Assembly (NCBI RefSeq): GCF_030719215.1
Contig: NZ_CP120983.1
Span: forward strand, 682,001 to 746,000
Source: Streptomyces sp. Alt3
Lineage (GTDB): Bacteria; Actinomycetota; Actinomycetes; Streptomycetales; Streptomycetaceae
Length of the DNA: 64,000 nt
Direction of reading: 5' to 3'
The notes below the pieces were generated by a model. It saw nothing but the letters and a program-made list of their open reading frames with translations. It did not search any database and was not told where the DNA came from. Of the stretch, positions 9,203 through 17,984 are shown one piece after another; position 1 is the stretch's first letter; each line of letters starts with the position of its first letter. The position numbers and the translations under genes are program-made.

Positions 9203-9233
9203 TTGACCTCAACCTAGCTTGAGGTCGAATGCT
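9203..9233 (+). promoter_or_regulatory. SoxR/MerR-type promoter with long spacer
   Basis: TTGACC (-35, 9203-9208) and AATGCT (-10-like, 9228-9233) are separated by 19 bases. Between them lies the dyad ACCTCAACCTAGCTTGAGGT (9206-9225), which has the CCTCAA...TTGAGG arms of known SoxR boxes. A 19-20 base spacer is the hallmark of MerR-family-activated promoters. The predicted start falls at about 9240-9241, on the ATG of the transketolase gene, implying a leaderless mRNA. No merR or soxR gene is present in the window. Confidence 0.7.
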
Positions 9234-9240
9234 GGGCCGC

Positions 9241-9942
9241 ATGACGAACACGACGACCCCGCCTGTTCACGGCTACGACGAGCTGGACCGGCTGATGGGC
9301 CTCATGACCGGCGACGAGAAGCACGGCCCGGCGGCGACATCCACCCTGGACGTCCTCTGGGTGCTGTACGACCGTGTCCTGCGGGTCTCGCCCGCCACCG
9401 CCGATTCCCCCGGCCGGGACAGGTTCCTGCTCTCGAAGGGGCACGGCCCCATGGCGTACTACGCGGTGCTGGCCGCACGCGGCTTCTTCGGCGAGGAGCT
9501 GCTCAGCGGCTTCGGAGCGTACGACTCACCGCTCGGGCACCACCCGGACCGGCTGCTGGTGCCGGGAGTCGAGATCGGCAGTGGGTCGCTCGGCCACGGC
9601 CTCCCGCTCGCCGTCGGCAACGTGCTGGGGCTCCGCGCGCAAGGCCTGCCGGACCCTCGCGTCTGGGTGCTGACGGGCGACGCCGAGCTGGACGAGGGAA
9701 GCAACCACGAGGCGATCGCCTACGCGGGCCCGGCCGGGCTCGAACAGCTGAACACCGTGGTGATCGACAACGCCTCGGCGACGTACGCCAGGCCCGGCGG
9801 TATCGCGGCACGCTTCGAGGCCGCCGGATGGTCGGCCCTGGCCGTCGACGGCCGGGACCATGAGGCGCTGCACGCCGCCTTCACCGCGCCGCACCCGGGT
9901 CGCCCGCACGCCGTGATCGCCCGTGTGGCGTCCGGCCGCTGA
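9241..9942 (+). CDS. Transketolase, N-terminal (thiamine diphosphate-binding) subunit
   Basis: First half of a split transketolase; with the next gene it would move two-carbon ketol units between sugar phosphates. 233 residues. The family pattern FLLSKGHGPMAYYAVLAARGFF is present, as is the ThDP/Mg motif starting GDAELDEGSNHEA and ending in VIDN. ATG 9241 is preferred: the only nearby purine-rich stretch overlaps the SoxR-like promoter, and the predicted transcription start coincides with this ATG. An ATG at 9229 would add MLGR. The second subunit follows after 71 bases. Control by a redox-responsive regulator would make it a specialised, not housekeeping, transketolase (inference). Confidence 0.87.
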   Translation: MTNTTTPPVHGYDELDRLMGLMTGDEKHGPAATSTLDVLWVLYDRVLRVSPATADSPGRDRFLLSKGHGPMAYYAVLAARGFFGEELLSGFGAYDSPLGHHPDRLLVPGVEIGSGSLGHGLPLAVGNVLGLRAQGLPDPRVWVLTGDAELDEGSNHEAIAYAGPAGLEQLNTVVIDNASATYARPGGIAARFEAAGWSALAVDGRDHEALHAAFTAPHPGRPHAVIARVASGR

Positions 9943-10013
9943 GCGTCCGGCCCCGCATCCGAACCCGGACAAGAGTTCCGGACACGCCCCCGAACAGGAC
10001 CGAGGACACCTCC

Positions 10014-10913
10014 ATGGACACCATGCGCGATCGCTTCATCGCCACCACCAGCCGCCTGCTCGACGAGGATCCCCGCATCGCCCTGGTGCTCGCCGAGATC
10101 AGCCGCGACGGATTCGGACGGGCCGAGCGGGCCCATCCGCACCGGGTGATCAATGTCGGGATCAGGGAGCAGCTGCTCATCGGCGCGGGCGCCGGGATGG
10201 CCCTGACCGGGATGCGGCCGATCATGCACACCTTCGCGAGCTTCCTGGTGGAGCGCCCCTTCGAGCAGGTGAAGCTGGACCTGGGGCACCAGGGGGTGGG
10301 CGGAGTGCTGGTCAGCGCCGGCGCCTCGTACGACTGGCCGGCCGGAGGGTTCACCCACATGTCGCCGGGCGACGTCGCTCTCCTCGACACCCTCGACGGC
10401 TGGACGGTGCACGTGCCGGGCCACCCCGACGAGGCCGAGACGCTGCTGCGGAGGTCCGTGACGGGCGACGACCGCGTCTACGTACGCCTCTCCCTCCAGT
10501 CGAACAGAGTCGGCCGCCCGGTCCAGGGCCGGGGCTTCGCCACCGTGCGGCGGGGCACCGGCGGGGTGGTGATCGCCGTCGGGCCGATGCTCGACGACGT
10601 CCTCGAAGCGACGGAGGGCCTGGACACGACCGTGCTGTACGCGACGACGGTGCGTCCCTTCGACGCGGCGGGCCTCCGTCGCGCCGTCGGCGCGCACGGC
10701 ACGGCGGACGTCGTGATCGTCGAACCCTTCCTGGCGGGCACGTCGACGGCGGTCGCCAACGACGCACTGACCGACCTGCCCCACCGGGTCCTCGGACTGG
10801 GGGTGGGCCGGAGCGAGCTGCGCAGGTACGGGCAGATGCCGGAGCATCTCATGGCGCACGGGCTCGACCCGCACTCGCTGCGGCAGCGGATCACCGGCTT
10901 CCTGCACCTCTGA
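10014..10913 (+). CDS. Transketolase, C-terminal (pyrimidine-binding) subunit
   Basis: 299-residue partner of the preceding gene, covering the pyrimidine-binding and C-terminal domains. Visible features: the catalytic region RVINVGIREQLLIGAGAGMALTG (the Glu of the IREQ motif activates ThDP), YDWPAGGFTHMSPGDVALLDTL, and a C-terminal domain with DVVIVEPFLAGTSTAVANDAL. Split transketolases with separate N and C polypeptides are common in actinobacteria and archaea. ATG 10014 has GAGG eight bases upstream; an in-frame ATG nine bases later is possible. Same transcript as the N-terminal subunit. Confidence 0.87.
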   Translation: MDTMRDRFIATTSRLLDEDPRIALVLAEISRDGFGRAERAHPHRVINVGIREQLLIGAGAGMALTGMRPIMHTFASFLVERPFEQVKLDLGHQGVGGVLVSAGASYDWPAGGFTHMSPGDVALLDTLDGWTVHVPGHPDEAETLLRRSVTGDDRVYVRLSLQSNRVGRPVQGRGFATVRRGTGGVVIAVGPMLDDVLEATEGLDTTVLYATTVRPFDAAGLRRAVGAHGTADVVIVEPFLAGTSTAVANDALTDLPHRVLGLGVGRSELRRYGQMPEHLMAHGLDPHSLRQRITGFLHL

Positions 10914-11178
10914 GGCGGTCGCACGAGACCCCTCCCGGTCACAGGAGGCCCCCGTCACAGGAGGGCCCCCCTCCCGGCCGCGGCGGCATCCCGCACCCGG
11001 GCGGCGTAGCGCCGTGCCGGCTCGTCATCGTCATCGTCATCGGCGACGGTGAGGGTGACGACGACGAGCCCCATCGGCCCGTTGACCCGGCGTTGCCGTG
11101 CACCTACGCTGAGCCACGCACATCAGTAAGCGCTTTCCACTCCCCCGCCCGGCCCCACACCGCACCGGGAGCGCCCTC
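10914..11178. other. Intergenic: short repeats and a LacI-like core
   Basis: No gene seen. Contains a direct repeat GTCACAGGAGG (two copies about 20 bases apart within 10935-10968), a TCATCG-type microsatellite around 11024-11042, and the perfect 8-bp dyad AAGCGCTT at 11128-11135 inside AGTAAGCGCTTTCC. The last resembles the core of LacI/GalR-family operators and lies about 45 bases before the sugar-dehydrogenase gene. Confidence 0.45.
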
Positions 11179-14100
11179 ATGAGCAGCCGCCCGTTGTCCG
11201 GCAGTCCCTCGCCCCATGCCCATCCCCCCGCGTCGATCGCCCTCACAGCCCTCCTCGCCCTTCTGGCGTTGATCATCGGTTCGGCGGCGGTCGCCTCGTT
11301 CCCGAGGGCTTCCGAGGTGTCCTTCCGGGTGCTGGTGTACTCCGGCGCGGCGCACGGGTCCCGGGAAACGGTCCGTGCCGGTGTCGACGCGGTCAGGGAA
11401 CTCGGCGCCCGCAACGGGTTCGGGGTCGAGGCGACGGACGATCCGGCCGTCTTCGAGGATGCCGGTCTGGCGCGGTTCCACGCGGTCGTCTTCAACAACA
11501 CCACTGCCGCGTCGGAAGGTGACGGAGGCCTGGACGACGAGGGCCGCGCTGCCCTTCAGAAGTACGTCCGGGCAGGTGGCGGGTGGGTCGGGCTGCACGA
11601 CGCCTCGGCCGGAGCGGGTGACTGGGACTGGTACGAAGGCCTGGTAGGCGCGACCCTCGACCGGAGCGCTCCGGTGCAGCCCGGAAGGATCAAGGTTCTC
11701 GACCACGCCCACCCGTCCACGGTGACGCTTCCCGACCTCTGGGAGCGCACGGAGGGCCGGTACACCTGGCGGACCGGTCCGAGCGCGACGGTGCACACCC
11801 TCGCGCGGATCGGAGTGCGCGACGGCAACACCGGCCTCGACAAGGGTGTGGACCGTCCCTGGTCGTGGTGCCAGGACTACGACGGCGGGCGTTCCTGGTT
11901 CACGGCGGGCGGCGACGCGCCCTCGGCCTTCCGCGAGGAGGACTTCCTCGCCCATCTGCTGGGCGGCATCGAGTGGGCCGCCGCTGCGAAGCCGGGCGAC
12001 TGCACCGCGACCCGGGCCGGTTCCTTCCAGCGGACCAGGCTCGCGACCGGGGGGCCCGGCGATCCGGTCGACGTGGCGGTGGCCCCCGACCGCCGGGTGT
12101 TCGTCGCCCGGCGGACCGGTGAACTCGAGGTCGTCGACCAGCGGACGATGAAGGTCTCCACGGCACTCGACCTGGCGTACAGCCCCGGGACGGCCGCCGG
12201 CTCGGACGGGCTGACCGCCCTGACACTGGATCCGGGCTTCGCGGAGAACCACTGGCTCTATCTGCTGCGTTCCGACGCCTCCGGCGAGCGACTGCTCCTC
12301 TCCCGCTTCACTGCGGGCCCGGACACGGTCGATCCCGCCTCGGAGAAACGGCTGCTCACCCTTCCCGGCCGGCGGAGCACGGACGGCGGGGGTTCCCCGC
12401 CACCGACGGGTTCGCTCGCCTTCGACCGGGAGGGCAGCCTGTACGCGGCGACGGGCGACATCACGCTCCCCCTCAACGCCGGGGGCCCGAACGACCTGCG
12501 GGGCGCGATCCTGCGGATCACTCCGCAGGACGACGGCACCTACACCGTGCCGGAGGGCAACCTCTTCGGACCGGGGACCTCGGGCACCCGCCCGGAGATC
12601 TACGCGATGGGCATGCGGAACCCGTACCGGTTCACCATCGCCCCGGCGAGCGGCGCACTCCTGGCAACCGACACACGGCCGGACGGCACGGTCGGGCACT
12701 TCCGGATCACGGGGGCGGGGCAGATCGGAAGTCCGTTCTGCTCGGGGGGCCTCCCCCGCGGAGCGGCGGACTGCGCGCCGCGGGTCAGCGGCGCACCGGA
12801 CGCCACGGGTCCGGGCGGCGGCATCACGATGAGCGGTCCTGTCTACGAATACGACGCGGCGAGCCTCTACCGCACCAGGTTCCCCGAGTACTTCGCCGGG
12901 AAGTGGCTGACGTACGACCCGGGCGGGCGGAGGTTCACCACGCTCTCGTTCGAGCGGGAGGCCCGGACGTCCACCGAGCCCCGGCTCGGCCCGGTCGCCG
13001 CCGGCGAACTGCTCTCCGTCGAAGGCGTGTTCGAGGACATGGAGTGGATCCGGCCGACGGCTGCGGCCTTCGGCCCGGACGGCGCGCTGTACGTCGTCGA
13101 TCCCGGGCACGACGGCGGGTCGGACCGTGACGGGGACGACGGGGGTTCCGGGGTCTTCCGGATCGACCACGTCGGCCTCGGCAGGCTGCCCGGAGCCGAC
13201 GTCACCATCGACCGGGACAACGGCTCCGCCCCGCTCACCGTGAGCTTCACCGGTGCGGGTTCCGGGCTACCCGCAGGCGTACCGGTCACCTTCGCCTGGG
13301 ACTTCGACGGCGACGGCGGCACCGACTCGACGGAGGCGAACCCCTCGTACACCTACCGCACCGACGGCCGCTTCACGGCCCGCCTCACGGTGACGGGGCC
13401 CGAGGGTACGACGGCCATGGCGGGCCAGGACATCACCGTCGGCAACACCCGCCCCAGAATCGCCGTCCACCGGCTCGCGGACGGTGGACTGTTCCGCGCC
13501 GGCGACACCGTCGGCTTCACCGTGGACGTGCGTGACGAGGAGGGCGGAAGGAAAACACCCGTCGACTGCTCCCGGATTCTGGTGCGTTCACAGATCGGCC
13601 GCCCCGGAGCACTGAGTCCCCTCCCCCGCTCCCGGGGCTGCCGGGGCTCGATCGTCACGGAGGCGGGTGACGTCCCGCGGTCCGGCCCCTACCGGGTCAC
13701 GGTGCGGTACACGGACGAAGGCGGCCCGAACGCCCCGGAGCTCACGGGTTCCGCCTCGCTCACCCTGCGCACGGCCTTCCAGGAGGCGGAAGCGTTCACA
13801 TCGACCGGGGGTGCCCATGGCGGAGCGGTGGCCGGAAACCGTGTGGACGCCTCCGGCGGCAAGGCGCTGACGGAGATCGAGGACGGGGACTGGATCGCCT
13901 TCGACCCGGTGCACCTGGGCGGCATCCGATCGGTCACGGTCGGGGCGACACCGTGCGGACTCGGCGGCACCGTCGAATTCCGGGCAGGCTCTCCCGACGG
14001 CCCCCTCCTGGGCTCGTTGCGCGTCCCCGGCGCCGGGAACGGGAGCGGGGACGTGACACCGACGACCAGGTTGAGGAGCCCCGGCGGCACCGGGCGCCTC

Positions 14101-14208
14101 TATGTGGTGTTCACCGACCCGGCGTGGAACAGCGAAAAGCCGGATCTGTTCGCCGTGGACTGGTTCCGCTTCCACGGGCCGGAGGCCGGCGGGGCCGGGA
14201 CGCGGTGA
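11179..14208 (+). CDS. Secreted ThuA / sugar dehydrogenase / PKD / CBM6-like fusion protein
   Basis: Large 1009-residue exported protein. After a signal-anchor (ALTALLALLALIIGSAAVASF) comes a ThuA/trehalose-utilisation-like glutaminase-fold domain (about 45-270: VLVYSGAAHGSRE, VGLHDASAGAGDWDWYEGLVGA). Next is a six-bladed GSDH/sorbosone-dehydrogenase-like propeller (about 280-660: VAVAPDRRVFVARRTGELEV, LYAATGDITLP, YAMGMRNPYRF). A PKD domain (about 675-760: TFAWDFDGDGGTDS) and a C-terminal CBM6-like carbohydrate module (about 870-1005: EAEAFTSTGGAHGG, GDWIAFDPVHLGG) follow. This architecture is known from secreted actinobacterial proteins presumed to oxidise sugars or bind polysaccharides; substrate and PQQ use are unproven. 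ATG 11179 has GGGAG upstream. A LacI-like operator core precedes it. Confidence 0.85.
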   Translation: MSSRPLSGSPSPHAHPPASIALTALLALLALIIGSAAVASFPRASEVSFRVLVYSGAAHGSRETVRAGVDAVRELGARNGFGVEATDDPAVFEDAGLARFHAVVFNNTTAASEGDGGLDDEGRAALQKYVRAGGGWVGLHDASAGAGDWDWYEGLVGATLDRSAPVQPGRIKVLDHAHPSTVTLPDLWERTEGRYTWRTGPSATVHTLARIGVRDGNTGLDKGVDRPWSWCQDYDGGRSWFTAGGDAPSAFREEDFLAHLLGGIEWAAAAKPGDCTATRAGSFQRTRLATGGPGDPVDVAVAPDRRVFVARRTGELEVVDQRTMKVSTALDLAYSPGTAAGSDGLTALTLDPGFAENHWLYLLRSDASGERLLLSRFTAGPDTVDPASEKRLLTLPGRRSTDGGGSPPPTGSLAFDREGSLYAATGDITLPLNAGGPNDLRGAILRITPQDDGTYTVPEGNLFGPGTSGTRPEIYAMGMRNPYRFTIAPASGALLATDTRPDGTVGHFRITGAGQIGSPFCSGGLPRGAADCAPRVSGAPDATGPGGGITMSGPVYEYDAASLYRTRFPEYFAGKWLTYDPGGRRFTTLSFEREARTSTEPRLGPVAAGELLSVEGVFEDMEWIRPTAAAFGPDGALYVVDPGHDGGSDRDGDDGGSGVFRIDHVGLGRLPGADVTIDRDNGSAPLTVSFTGAGSGLPAGVPVTFAWDFDGDGGTDSTEANPSYTYRTDGRFTARLTVTGPEGTTAMAGQDITVGNTRPRIAVHRLADGGLFRAGDTVGFTVDVRDEEGGRKTPVDCSRILVRSQIGRPGALSPLPRSRGCRGSIVTEAGDVPRSGPYRVTVRYTDEGGPNAPELTGSASLTLRTAFQEAEAFTSTGGAHGGAVAGNRVDASGGKALTEIEDGDWIAFDPVHLGGIRSVTVGATPCGLGGTVEFRAGSPDGPLLGSLRVPGAGNGSGDVTPTTRLRSPGGTGRLYVVFTDPAWNSEKPDLFAVDWFRFHGPEAGGAGTR

Positions 14209-14238
14209 CGAGGGTTCACGGCCCCGGACGCGACGAGG

Positions 14239-14850
14239 TCACGGATGGGCTCCGAAACCCGAGAGCGGCATGGGCGCCGTGGCGTTGATGAGGTGCTGCA
14301 CGAGCGTGACCAGGGCCCCGGTACCCGAGCTGGCGATCCTGGCGTCGCAGAGGACGACAGGCACCTCGGGACCGAGGTCGAGCGCCGCCCGTACCTCTTC
14401 CGGTTCGTAGCGGTAGGCGCCGTCGAACTCGTTCACGGCGACGATGAATCCGATGCCGCGCCGCTCGAAGAAGTCGACGGCCGCGAAGCACTCGGCCAGC
14501 CGGCGTGTGTCGGCCAGCACGACCGCGCCGAGGGCTCCCTTGGACAGTTCGTCCCACATGAACCAGAAGCGCTCCTGCCCCGGCGTACCGAAGAGGTACA
14601 GCACGTGCTGCTCGGACAGCGTGATCCGGCCGAAGTCCATGGCCACGGTGGTGGCGGACTTGGACTCGATGCCTTCGAGACTGTCGGTCGCCGCACTGAC
14701 CTGTGTCAGGAGCTCCTCGGTACTCAGCGGCGCGATCTCGCTGACGGCGCCCACGAACGTCGTTTTGCCGACGCCGAACCCACCCGCGACCAGGACCTTG
14801 AGGGCCACGGGGAAGAATTCGGAAATGTCAGAGCTGTCGTCGTAGACCAT
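14239..14850 (-). CDS. cvnD: Conservon small GTPase CvnD
   Basis: 203-residue Ras-like GTP-binding protein of the Streptomyces conservon. Contains P-loop GGFGVGKTT (residues about 18-26), switch II region LFGTPGQERFWFMWDEL, and a NEFD motif (VAVNEFDGA) at the NKxD base-recognition position. Last gene of the four-gene conservon; its start overlaps cvnC by 23 bases. In characterised conservons the four proteins form a membrane-associated, G-protein-like complex that affects aerial growth and secondary metabolism. No cytochrome P450 gene (sometimes the fifth conservon gene) follows. Confidence 0.92.
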   Translation of the reverse strand: MVYDDSSDISEFFPVALKVLVAGGFGVGKTTFVGAVSEIAPLSTEELLTQVSAATDSLEGIESKSATTVAMDFGRITLSEQHVLYLFGTPGQERFWFMWDELSKGALGAVVLADTRRLAECFAAVDFFERRGIGFIVAVNEFDGAYRYEPEEVRAALDLGPEVPVVLCDARIASSGTGALVTLVQHLINATAPMPLSGFGAHP

Positions 14851-15205
14851 CGAGCACTGCCTCCAGCAGAGATCGGTCGGTTGGCATGTCGTGGAACGCG
14901 GGAGCGTGGGCGGTGACCGCCCCGCAGTCGACCAGGTCGGACAGGAGGACCTTGGTGATGACTGCGGGCAGCCGGAGATGGGCGGCGATCTCGGCCACGG
15001 ACGTGGGTCCGGCGCAGAGTTCCAGGGCCACGGTGTGTTCGGGCCCGAGGTGGACCTGGGGATCGCTCCCCGTGGCCATCACCAGGGAGAGCAGATCGAG
15101 CACGGTGGTCGGCCGCGTGCGGCCGTTGCTCACGGTGTACGGGCGGATGAGCCGGCCTGCCGCGTCGTCGAGCAACGGCCCGTCCTGCGGGGCCGGCATC
15201 CTCAC
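14828..15205 (-). CDS. cvnC: Conservon protein CvnC (DUF742)
   Basis: 125-residue DUF742 protein. Recognisable family features are RLIRPYTVSNGRTRPTTVLDLLSLV near the N-terminus and a winged-helix-like stretch GPTSVAEIAAHLRLPAVITKVLLSDLVDCGAV. It overlaps the stop of cvnB by four bases (ATGA) and its own end overlaps cvnD, indicating translational coupling within the conservon. Function in the complex is not established; DUF742 proteins contact the kinase-like CvnA and the GTPase in studied systems. Confidence 0.92.
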   Translation of the reverse strand: MRMPAPQDGPLLDDAAGRLIRPYTVSNGRTRPTTVLDLLSLVMATGSDPQVHLGPEHTVALELCAGPTSVAEIAAHLRLPAVITKVLLSDLVDCGAVTAHAPAFHDMPTDRSLLEAVLDGLRRQL

Positions 15206-15636
15206 AGCCCCGGGGCGAACGGCGCTCCGGCCGGCTGTCGGAGCGGCGTCATCAGGTAGGGGCGCACGCTCTTGACCAGCATGGCCATCTCGTAACCCAG
15301 TACGGCGGCATCCGCCTCACGGCCCGCGAGGACGGCGAGACAGGTACCGGAACCGGCGGTCGAGACGAACAGGAGGGTCGAGTCGAGCTCGACCACGACC
15401 TGCCGTACGTCGCCGTTGTCACCGAAGCGGGCACCGGCGCTCCGGCCGAGTGAGTACAGGCCCGCGGCCAGGGCCGCCATGTGATCGGCGCTGTCGGCGT
15501 CCATCCCGTGGACGGACTTCACCAGCCCGTCCGCCGAGAGGAGGACGGCGCTGCGTGTGTAGGGCACGCGTTGGACCAGGCCGCTCAGCAGCCAGTCGAG
15601 GTCCGAGACCTGACCGGACGGCATTTCGCTCGTCAT
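15202..15636 (-). CDS. cvnB: Conservon roadblock/LC7 protein CvnB
   Basis: 144-residue roadblock/LC7-domain protein, the conservon component thought to regulate the GTPase CvnD. Typical features are LDWLLSGLVQRVPYTRSAVLLSADGL at the N-terminus, MAALAAGLYSLGRSAGARFG, and a C-terminal MLVKSVRPYLMTPLR. Starts seven bases after the cvnA stop and overlaps cvnC by four bases. Confidence 0.93.
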   Translation of the reverse strand: MTSEMPSGQVSDLDWLLSGLVQRVPYTRSAVLLSADGLVKSVHGMDADSADHMAALAAGLYSLGRSAGARFGDNGDVRQVVVELDSTLLFVSTAGSGTCLAVLAGREADAAVLGYEMAMLVKSVRPYLMTPLRQPAGAPFAPGL

Positions 15637-15643
15637 GATGCGT

Positions 15644-17620
15644 CTACTCCTTGAAGGTGTGCCCGGTCCGGGGATCCGGCTCGGGTGTCTGCGGCGTCCG
15701 GTGCCCCGGGCCGGTCCGCTCCGAGCCGACTGGCGCTGTGGTGGAGGGGGCCCGGAAGGGCAGGGGTGCGAGACCGTGGGAACGCTGCGCCCCGACGGTC
15801 AGGGCGGGGCCGGCGGCGGGCCCGGCACCCGGTGCGCCGTACGGGTCCGTCGTCTCCGGCTCCTCGGCGGTCTGGGCCTCGGCGAGGTCGACGCCGCGCC
15901 GGAAGGCCGCCATCAGACCGGGATCGTGCAGGACGTTCTCGTCCTCGGTACGCCGGACCGGGGCCTCCCTCAGCTGCGGGACCAGATGCTCCTGGTTGCT
16001 GCGCCTGGGCAGCTGGGGCCGGGCGGGTACGGTCTCGGCGGCCGGGGCGGCGGCGGGCGTGGGGGGCGGCGCGGTCTCGACCTCTCCGGCCGGCGGGACG
16101 GGCCCGTCGAAGGGGGCGGGCACCGGCGAAGGAGCGGGCTGCGTGGTTCCGACGGTCCGGGCGACCGGCGGGGACGCGGCGAGGTTCGGGCGGTCGACGC
16201 GTTCCGCACGCAGCGGCAGCGGGGGCGCGCCCCCTTGGACGTCCCTCCCGGGGGTCCGCTCCGGCCGCAGCGGCGGTTCCGCCGTCACCTGCGGTTCGAC
16301 CGGGGGCGCCGTGCTCTGCGCGGGCGGCAGGTGCACGGCCTCGGGTGACGGGGCCGGCGCCGTGTCGAGTGCCGTGGTGGCCTCGATGTCGATTCCCAGG
16401 AGGACCTCGGGCAGCACGAGGACCGCCTGCGTGCCCCCGTAGATGTTGCTCTGGAGACGTACGGCGATGCCGTGCCGGCGAGCCAGGGAGGCGACCACGA
16501 ACAGCCCGATCCGCCCGTCCTGCAGCAGATGGGCGACGTTGACCTGGTCGGGGTCCGCGAGCAGGGTGTTCATCCGCTTCTGCTCGGGGCCCGGCATGCC
16601 CAGCCCCCGGTCCTCCACCTCCAGCGCCAGACCCGCGGTGACGCGCTGGGCGCGCAGCAGGACCTGGGTGTGCGGTGCGGAGAACACCGTCGCGTTCTCG
16701 ACGAGTTCGGCGAGGAGGTGGATCACGTCGGCGACAGCGTGTCCGCGCAGGGTGCCGTCGATCGGCGGGACCAGTTTGACCCGTGGATACTGTTCGACCT
16801 CGGCGATCGCCGAGCGGAGCACCTCCGTCATGGTCACGGGACTGCTCCACTGCCGCCGCGACACGGCGCCGCCGAGGACGGCGAGGTTCTCCGCGTGCCT
16901 GCGGATGCGGGTGGCGAGATGGTCGACGTGGAAGAGGCCCTTGAGCAGGTCCGGGTCCTCGACCTGGTTCTCCAGCTCGTCCAGGATCTGGATCTCGCGG
17001 TGCACGAGGGACTGCAGCCGCCGGGCGAGGTTGACGAAGACCTCGACCTTCTGTTCGTCGCCGTTGCTGCGGAAGAGCTGCGAGGCCTCGACGACGGCCG
17101 CCACCGCACTGTCCTGCGCACGGTTCATCTCCTGGTCGAGGAGGTCGAAGGCGTCCGCGTCCGCGGCGGCGGGGGGCGTGGCCCGGCGGGCCGGCAGGGG
17201 CTCTCCGTCACGGATCTGCTCCACGAGACGCTGGAGCTCCGCCTGGTGCTGCGCTCCGGTGCGCCGGAGCGTCAGAGCGCGGTCGAGCACCGCGGTGGAC
17301 ACACGGCCGGCGCCGAGGAAGGCCGCCGCCACCGCCGCCACTGCGAGCGCGCCGGATCCGCCGAGTGCCGCCAGAAGGCTGCCGGAGGGGCGTACTCCGG
17401 AGGCCCGGACGGTGAAGATGACGGCTGCGGCTCCGCTGAGCAGAGCCGCCACGGTCGGCAGGAGCGCCGTGCGCATCAGCTGGGGTCGCAGGCGGCCGTC
17501 GGGGGCGGGCTGAGCGGCGCGCGGCCGGCTCGTGGCCGAGTGGGAACGGCCGCCCGGACGGCCGTGCCGTCCGCCTTCGCGGCGTTCCGGTCGCGCGTCG
17601 GGTGCGCGAAGTTGAGACAT
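15644..17620 (-). CDS. cvnA: Conservon sensor kinase-like protein CvnA
   Basis: 658-residue membrane protein, first gene of the conservon. Two N-terminal hydrophobic segments (LLPTVAALLSGAAAVIFTV; LLAALGGSGALAVAAVAAAFLGAG) flank a short outside loop. Then comes a cytoplasmic helical region with HLATRIRRHAENLAVLGG and a GHKL-type ATPase domain (ELVENATVFSAPHTQVLLRA, VEDRGLGMPGPE, GIGLFVVASLARRHG with D for G at one site: DGRIGLFVV). The last about 240 residues are a Pro/Ala-rich, probably disordered tail. ATG 17620 has GAGG six bases upstream; an in-frame start at 17671 would add 17 unlikely residues. Confidence 0.92.
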   Translation of the reverse strand: MSQLRAPDARPERREGGRHGRPGGRSHSATSRPRAAQPAPDGRLRPQLMRTALLPTVAALLSGAAAVIFTVRASGVRPSGSLLAALGGSGALAVAAVAAAFLGAGRVSTAVLDRALTLRRTGAQHQAELQRLVEQIRDGEPLPARRATPPAAADADAFDLLDQEMNRAQDSAVAAVVEASQLFRSNGDEQKVEVFVNLARRLQSLVHREIQILDELENQVEDPDLLKGLFHVDHLATRIRRHAENLAVLGGAVSRRQWSSPVTMTEVLRSAIAEVEQYPRVKLVPPIDGTLRGHAVADVIHLLAELVENATVFSAPHTQVLLRAQRVTAGLALEVEDRGLGMPGPEQKRMNTLLADPDQVNVAHLLQDGRIGLFVVASLARRHGIAVRLQSNIYGGTQAVLVLPEVLLGIDIEATTALDTAPAPSPEAVHLPPAQSTAPPVEPQVTAEPPLRPERTPGRDVQGGAPPLPLRAERVDRPNLAASPPVARTVGTTQPAPSPVPAPFDGPVPPAGEVETAPPPTPAAAPAAETVPARPQLPRRSNQEHLVPQLREAPVRRTEDENVLHDPGLMAAFRRGVDLAEAQTAEEPETTDPYGAPGAGPAAGPALTVGAQRSHGLAPLPFRAPSTTAPVGSERTGPGHRTPQTPEPDPRTGHTFKE

Positions 17621-17668
17621 CGTCGTCCTCGGTACGTGGGGCACCAGGAATCGGCATTCGTGTGGTGA

Positions 17669-17699
17669 CACCTACGGTGGTCGGTCAGGCCCGGGTCAA
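17669..17699 (-). promoter_or_regulatory. Candidate promoter of the cvn operon
   Basis: On the minus strand TTGACC (17699-17694) and TAGGTG (17674-17669) are 19 bases apart (18 for the alternative GTAGGT), about 50 bases before the cvnA start. The spacing is slightly long for a housekeeping promoter, so the call is tentative. Confidence 0.4.
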
Positions 17700-17984
17700 C
17701 GGCTGGGGTGGACTCGACCGATAGGAGCCCACCGTTGATCACCGGCAACACACGGTAGTCGTCAATCGCGCGTGCTCGGCGTGCAGTTGTCGAAGTTGCC
17801 CGCCGGACGTCCCGCTCTGGTATGACACCTCGCACAGACAGCCGAATCCGGCAACCGCCAAATCCGGGAGGATGTACGGACTTCGACTTCTTCTGCGAAC
17901 CGCGCGGGTGGGCGGGGGGAGTCGCACCCGGTGTCACCGCCGGTGCACCGGCCGAGGAGGACCTCTTGACCGGTTCCGGGCACC
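17700..17984. other. Intergenic between cvnA and the beta-galactosidase gene
   Basis: No gene seen. It contains the 12-bp perfect dyad CCGGTGCACCGG (17940-17951) with a further CCGGTG upstream, able to form a hairpin after the leftward galactosidase gene and plausible as its terminator. Confidence 0.4.
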
